Assembly (NCBI GenBank): GCA_030632745.1
Contig: DAOVUE010000064.1
Location: 1-7,516 of the forward strand
DNA from: Pseudomonadota bacterium
GTDB taxonomy: Bacteria; Pseudomonadota; Gammaproteobacteria; GRL18
Direction: 5' to 3'
DNA length: 7,516 nucleotides
Under the pieces are notes generated by a model that was given only the letters and a program-made list of their open reading frames with translations, did not search any database and was not told the origin of the DNA. Position numbers and translations under genes: made by a program. How positions within the stretch are numbered: the first letter of the stretch is position 1; every line of letters starts with the position of its first letter. Shown here piece by piece: positions 5,095 through 7,516 of this stretch.

Positions 5095-6180
5095 ATGCCC
5101 TCTCATCTGGAACAACGCCTTGAAAATGATTTGAATACTATACGCAGCAGGGTAATAGAACAGGCTCGTAATGTACAAACCGGTGTTAATGATGCAGTTC
5201 GTGCTTTGCAGACCGGTAATCATGAATTAGCTTATGCCACCATTCTCAATGACCATCCTATTAATCGAACGATGCGTGAGATTGATCGCTTATGCCATAA
5301 ATTTATTGCTATACACCTGCCCAGCGGAGCACATTTACGTTTACTGTCTTCAATCATCAGAGTGAATATTGAACTGGAACGTATGGGAGATTATGCCGTT
5401 ATTATTGCCCGGGAAGCTATTCAGTTAAACACCCCGCCTAAAGGCACTATGAGCAGAGAAATCGATCGTCTGGCCGCTGAAAGTCTGTTAATGCTCAAAC
5501 AGGCCATTAATTCATTTGAAGAATTAAATGCTGAGTTAGCCCGCAGCACGATGATCATGGTTGGGGGCATGGAATATAACATGGATGTTATTTATGATGA
5601 AATTGCTCAGAATACTCAAAAACAGAATATCAAAGATACTCTGGCATTATTTGTTATATTTACCCAGCTTAAGCGAGTGGCCGATCAGGCAAAAAATCTA
5701 TGTGAAGACACGGTTTTTGCCGTCACCGGAGAACAAAAAGCAGCCAAAGTCTATAATATCTTATTTATAGATGAAGACAATAGTACCCTGAGTCAACTGG
5801 CAGAAACCATTGCCAGAAAAAATCATCCCGACATTTGTCATTATCGTAGTGCCGGCCGTACACCTGCTGCAACAATCAGCCCGCAGTTAATCAGCTTTCT
5901 TGATTCAATGAGTGTAGATTCATCTGCTTTAACTACTACCGGACTGGCTGATATCAGTCAACATGAAATTTCTGAACAGCATGTGATTATCAGCTTACAG
6001 GGAAACGTCACTAGTTATTTTGAGAAAATCCCGTTCCATACCAATGTGCTGCAATGGGACGTAAGTTCAGAGTCAGAGTCAGAGTCTGAGTCTGAGGAAC
6101 AGGATATGGAAAATCTGTACCGGACTCTGGCTTTGCATATTAAGGATTTACTGGAGCTGTTACTTGGTGAAGGGGCTTAG
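5095..6180 (+). CDS. phoU: PhoU fused to a degenerate low-molecular-weight phosphatase-like domain
   Basis: The 361-residue protein is about 130 residues longer than ordinary PhoU, the cytoplasmic regulator linking Pst transport to the PhoR/PhoB system. Residues 1-215 are the two three-helix PhoU repeats. The first metal motif is intact in ELERMGDYA (93-101, Glu95/Asp99); in the second, LKRVADQAKN (192-201), Lys193 replaces the usual Glu. Residues 218-361 read as a low-molecular-weight tyrosine phosphatase/arsenate reductase fold: NILFIDEDNSTLSQLAE (221-237) aligns with the LFVCTGNSCRSPMAE-type loop but has Asp226 and Leu232 where catalytic Cys and Arg belong, then SAGRTP (252-257), VIIS (297-300), QWDV (320-323) and a final helix. 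A Ser-Glu repeat (325-334) replaces the general-acid DP loop. The extension is therefore probably non-catalytic. The ILFIDED start also resembles a receiver domain, but the rest fits phosphatase better. The gene lies between pstS and pstC, 3 bp before the latter, and is under the same Pho box unless an internal promoter exists. Confidence 0.88.
   Translation: MPSHLEQRLENDLNTIRSRVIEQARNVQTGVNDAVRALQTGNHELAYATILNDHPINRTMREIDRLCHKFIAIHLPSGAHLRLLSSIIRVNIELERMGDYAVIIAREAIQLNTPPKGTMSREIDRLAAESLLMLKQAINSFEELNAELARSTMIMVGGMEYNMDVIYDEIAQNTQKQNIKDTLALFVIFTQLKRVADQAKNLCEDTVFAVTGEQKAAKVYNILFIDEDNSTLSQLAETIARKNHPDICHYRSAGRTPAATISPQLISFLDSMSVDSSALTTTGLADISQHEISEQHVIISLQGNVTSYFEKIPFHTNVLQWDVSSESESESESEEQDMENLYRTLALHIKDLLELLLGEGA
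6067..6096 (+). repeat. Five tandem TCWGAG hexamers inside phoU
   Basis: Three TCAGAG and two TCTGAG units lie head to tail at 6067-6096 and encode five Ser-Glu pairs (residues 325-334). Because the unit is six bases, slippage would change repeat length without breaking the frame. The tract sits where active phosphatases of this fold have their general-acid loop. Confidence 0.9.
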
Positions 6181-6183
6181 AAA

Positions 6184-7113
6184 ATGGCAAAAGTAAAAAA
6201 TAGTGAAGCAATGGATGACTTATTCGATAAACGTAATGCAGACTGGTATTTTGATAAATTAGTCCAGTTTATTGTTTTTATCAGCGGTATATCAGCCATT
6301 GTTTTTGTAATCGGTATCTTTGTTTTTGTGACCACGGAGGGCATGGGCTTCCTGCTGGACAGTTTTAGTTTCAGTGAATTTTTTGGTTCTGAATACTGGG
6401 ATCCAAGCGACGAAGACGCACCGGAATATGGTATTTTAGCCTTGATTGCCGGTACTGCCAGTGTCACCGGTCTGGCCATGTTAATCGCCATTCCATTTTC
6501 TTTGGGGGCAGCCATCTATATTGCTGAATTTTCCACAGGAAAAACCAGAGAATATTTAAAAGTACTGGTAGAGCTTCTGGCTGCCATCCCTTCAGTCGTC
6601 TGGGGTTTTATCGGTTTGTCCATTATGAATCCTCTGATCATCGAGCTGTTTGATGTTCCTGTCGGACTGACTGTACTCAATGCCGGAATTATTCTTGGCC
6701 TGATGGCCGCGCCGATTATGACATCCATTGCTGAGGATGCACTTAAAGCCGTCCCTGATCGCTATAGAGAAGCTGCTGAAGCACTCGGTGCTACCCGCTG
6801 GCAGGTAATTTATAAAACCGTATTACCGGCAGCAAAAAATGGTCTTTTAGGTGCCATACTGCTTGGAGTTGGACGCGGCTTTGGTGAAACCATGGCGGTA
6901 TTGATGGCCACCGGTCATGCGGTTAACATCCCCCACAGCGTCTTTGATTCAGTAAGAGCATTAACGGCTACAATCGCCGCTGAACTGGGTGAGACTGCTG
7001 TTGGTTCAGAACACTATCAGGTGTTGTTTACCATTGGAATTTTCCTATTTCTGATCACTTTTATTATCAATCTGACTGCTGATCTAATTGTTCGCGGTAT
7101 TAAGAATCAATAA
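6184..7113 (+). CDS. pstC: Phosphate ABC transporter permease PstC
   Basis: The 309-residue inner-membrane protein pairs with PstA to form the phosphate channel driven by PstB. Hydrophobic segments at about 28-50, 84-116, 125-152, 159-181, 220-241 and 278-302 give the six-helix plan of the family. The cytoplasmic ATPase-coupling (EAA) loop is clear: EAAEALGATRWQVIYKTVLP (196-215), followed by GVGRGFGETMAVLMATG (228-244), a PstC hallmark. An acidic periplasmic insertion DPSDEDAPEYG (73-83) precedes the second segment. Length is close to E. coli PstC (319). Start ATG 6184 has GAAGGGG at 6169-6175 and is 3 bp after the phoU stop, so the two are tightly coupled. No defects are seen. Confidence 0.95.
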   Translation: MAKVKNSEAMDDLFDKRNADWYFDKLVQFIVFISGISAIVFVIGIFVFVTTEGMGFLLDSFSFSEFFGSEYWDPSDEDAPEYGILALIAGTASVTGLAMLIAIPFSLGAAIYIAEFSTGKTREYLKVLVELLAAIPSVVWGFIGLSIMNPLIIELFDVPVGLTVLNAGIILGLMAAPIMTSIAEDALKAVPDRYREAAEALGATRWQVIYKTVLPAAKNGLLGAILLGVGRGFGETMAVLMATGHAVNIPHSVFDSVRALTATIAAELGETAVGSEHYQVLFTIGIFLFLITFIINLTADLIVRGIKNQ

Positions 7114-7139
7114 GAGCCCTCAGCAAATATAGAGCTCAG
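7114..7139 (+). repeat. Decayed copies of the 18-19 bp intergenic repeat
   Basis: GAGCCCTCAGCAAATATA (7114-7131) matches the unit at 242-297 with a T-to-C change and one base missing, and is followed by a truncated second unit GAGCTCAG (7132-7139). As at the left end, the repeat lies directly outside a coding sequence in a short intergenic gap, which argues that it is a dispersed element. Confidence 0.5.
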
Positions 7140-7151
7140 GTGAAAACCTGA
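7136..7151 (+). other. Small GAAA-loop hairpin between pstC and pstA
   Basis: TCAGGT (7136-7141), loop GAAA, ACCTGA (7146-7151) forms a 6-bp stem capped by a GNRA-type tetraloop. A T-run occurs only at 7162-7166, ten bases on, so termination is doubtful. It could tune pstC/pstA mRNA processing or be incidental. Confidence 0.35.
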
Positions 7152-7180
7152 CTTAAGACACTTTTTATTAGGTAAAGACA

Positions 7181-7516
7181 ATGGCTATAGAAACCCATTT
7201 TGAAGAATCTCAACTAAACCAGAAAAACAAGAAAATACAAAATCTGTATCGTAATCTTTTTCTGCTGATGACCCTATTACTCATACTACCGGTATTAGTC
7301 ATTCTCGGCACACTGATCGTTAAAGGCGGTTCAATGATTTCCATTGACTTTCTTTTTACCGATCCCGTTAATGGTATGACCGAAGGCGGTGTTTTCTCCG
7401 CTTTACTGGGCACCGTCTGGCTGGTCACTCTTGCCTTACTTGTTTCTGTCCCTCTGGGTATTGCTGCGGCTATTTACTTAAGTGAATATGCCTCAGAGAA
7501 CTGGTTTACCCGTGCC
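7181..7516 (+). CDS. pstA: Phosphate ABC transporter permease PstA (5' part, cut by window end)
   Basis: An open frame from ATG 7181 runs 112 codons to the last base without a stop. The product starts MAIETHFEESQLNQKNKK, a polar cytoplasmic tail, then a hydrophobic helix (about 24-48: NLFLLMTLLLILPVLVILGT), the periplasmic stretch SIDFLFTDPVNGMTEGGVFSAL (core of 54-75) and a second helix pair leading into LGTVWLVTLALLVSVPLG and IYLSEYA (98-104), the pattern of PstA, partner of PstC. A weak AGG (7170-7172) is 8 bp upstream. The gap of 67 bp after pstC is wider than between phoU and pstC and carries repeats and a hairpin. The pstB ATPase gene is expected after it, outside the window. Confidence 0.93.
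   Translation, partial: MAIETHFEESQLNQKNKKIQNLYRNLFLLMTLLLILPVLVILGTLIVKGGSMISIDFLFTDPVNGMTEGGVFSALLGTVWLVTLALLVSVPLGIAAAIYLSEYASENWFTRA

Noticed and set aside
6177..6515. 112-codon open frame on the - strand opposite pstC
   Set aside because: It lies entirely under the well-supported pstC frame, has no recognisable domain or ribosome site, and its composition reads as the complement of membrane-helix codons.

Overview
The window looks like chromosomal DNA from a low- to mid-GC gammaproteobacterium. That placement is an inference from three things: a textbook PhoB box, the style of the Pst proteins, and a GGGGTCGGAGTC-type palindrome of the kind I associate with repeat-rich sulfur- or methane-oxidising lineages. 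No rRNA or other marker gene fixes the taxon. All recognisable genes lie on the + strand.

Positions 1-328 hold no gene. They contain a MITE-like element of about 194 bp with 13-bp perfect terminal inverted repeats (6-18 / 187-199) and internal G/C-rich hairpins, a weak possible sigma70 promoter, and three tandem copies of an 18-19 bp repeat just before the first gene.

Positions 329-3992 look like a three-gene operon. It encodes a 2-phosphoglycerate kinase-like protein (two ATP-cone-like domains and a P-loop kinase), an archaeal-type cofactor-independent phosphoglycerate mutase homologue in which Thr stands where Ser is usual at the nucleophile position, and a soluble protein with an N-terminal PDC/Cache-like sensor domain. 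Kinase and mutase together could turn 3-phosphoglycerate into 2,3-bisphosphoglycerate. That is known chemistry for the archaeal 2PG kinase, but its occurrence here is inferred.

Positions 3993-7516 hold a phosphate-uptake operon. The leader carries four 7-bp PhoB half-sites at 11-bp spacing followed by a -10 hexamer, then pstS, phoU, pstC and the first 112 codons of pstA, which runs off the window. phoU sits between pstS and pstC instead of at the operon end. Its product has a C-terminal extension that reads as a low-molecular-weight tyrosine phosphatase/arsenate reductase fold lacking the catalytic Cys and Arg, with an acidic Ser-Glu repeat in place of the general-acid loop. A 19-bp near-perfect palindrome separates pstS from phoU. 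A degenerate copy of the 18-19 bp repeat seen at the left end reappears between pstC and pstA.

Working model: phosphate starvation activates pstS-phoU-pstC-pstA through PhoB. The adjacent phosphoglycerate kinase/mutase/sensor module may tie organic phosphate metabolism to the same status, but only proximity supports that, because no Pho box is visible ahead of the module.
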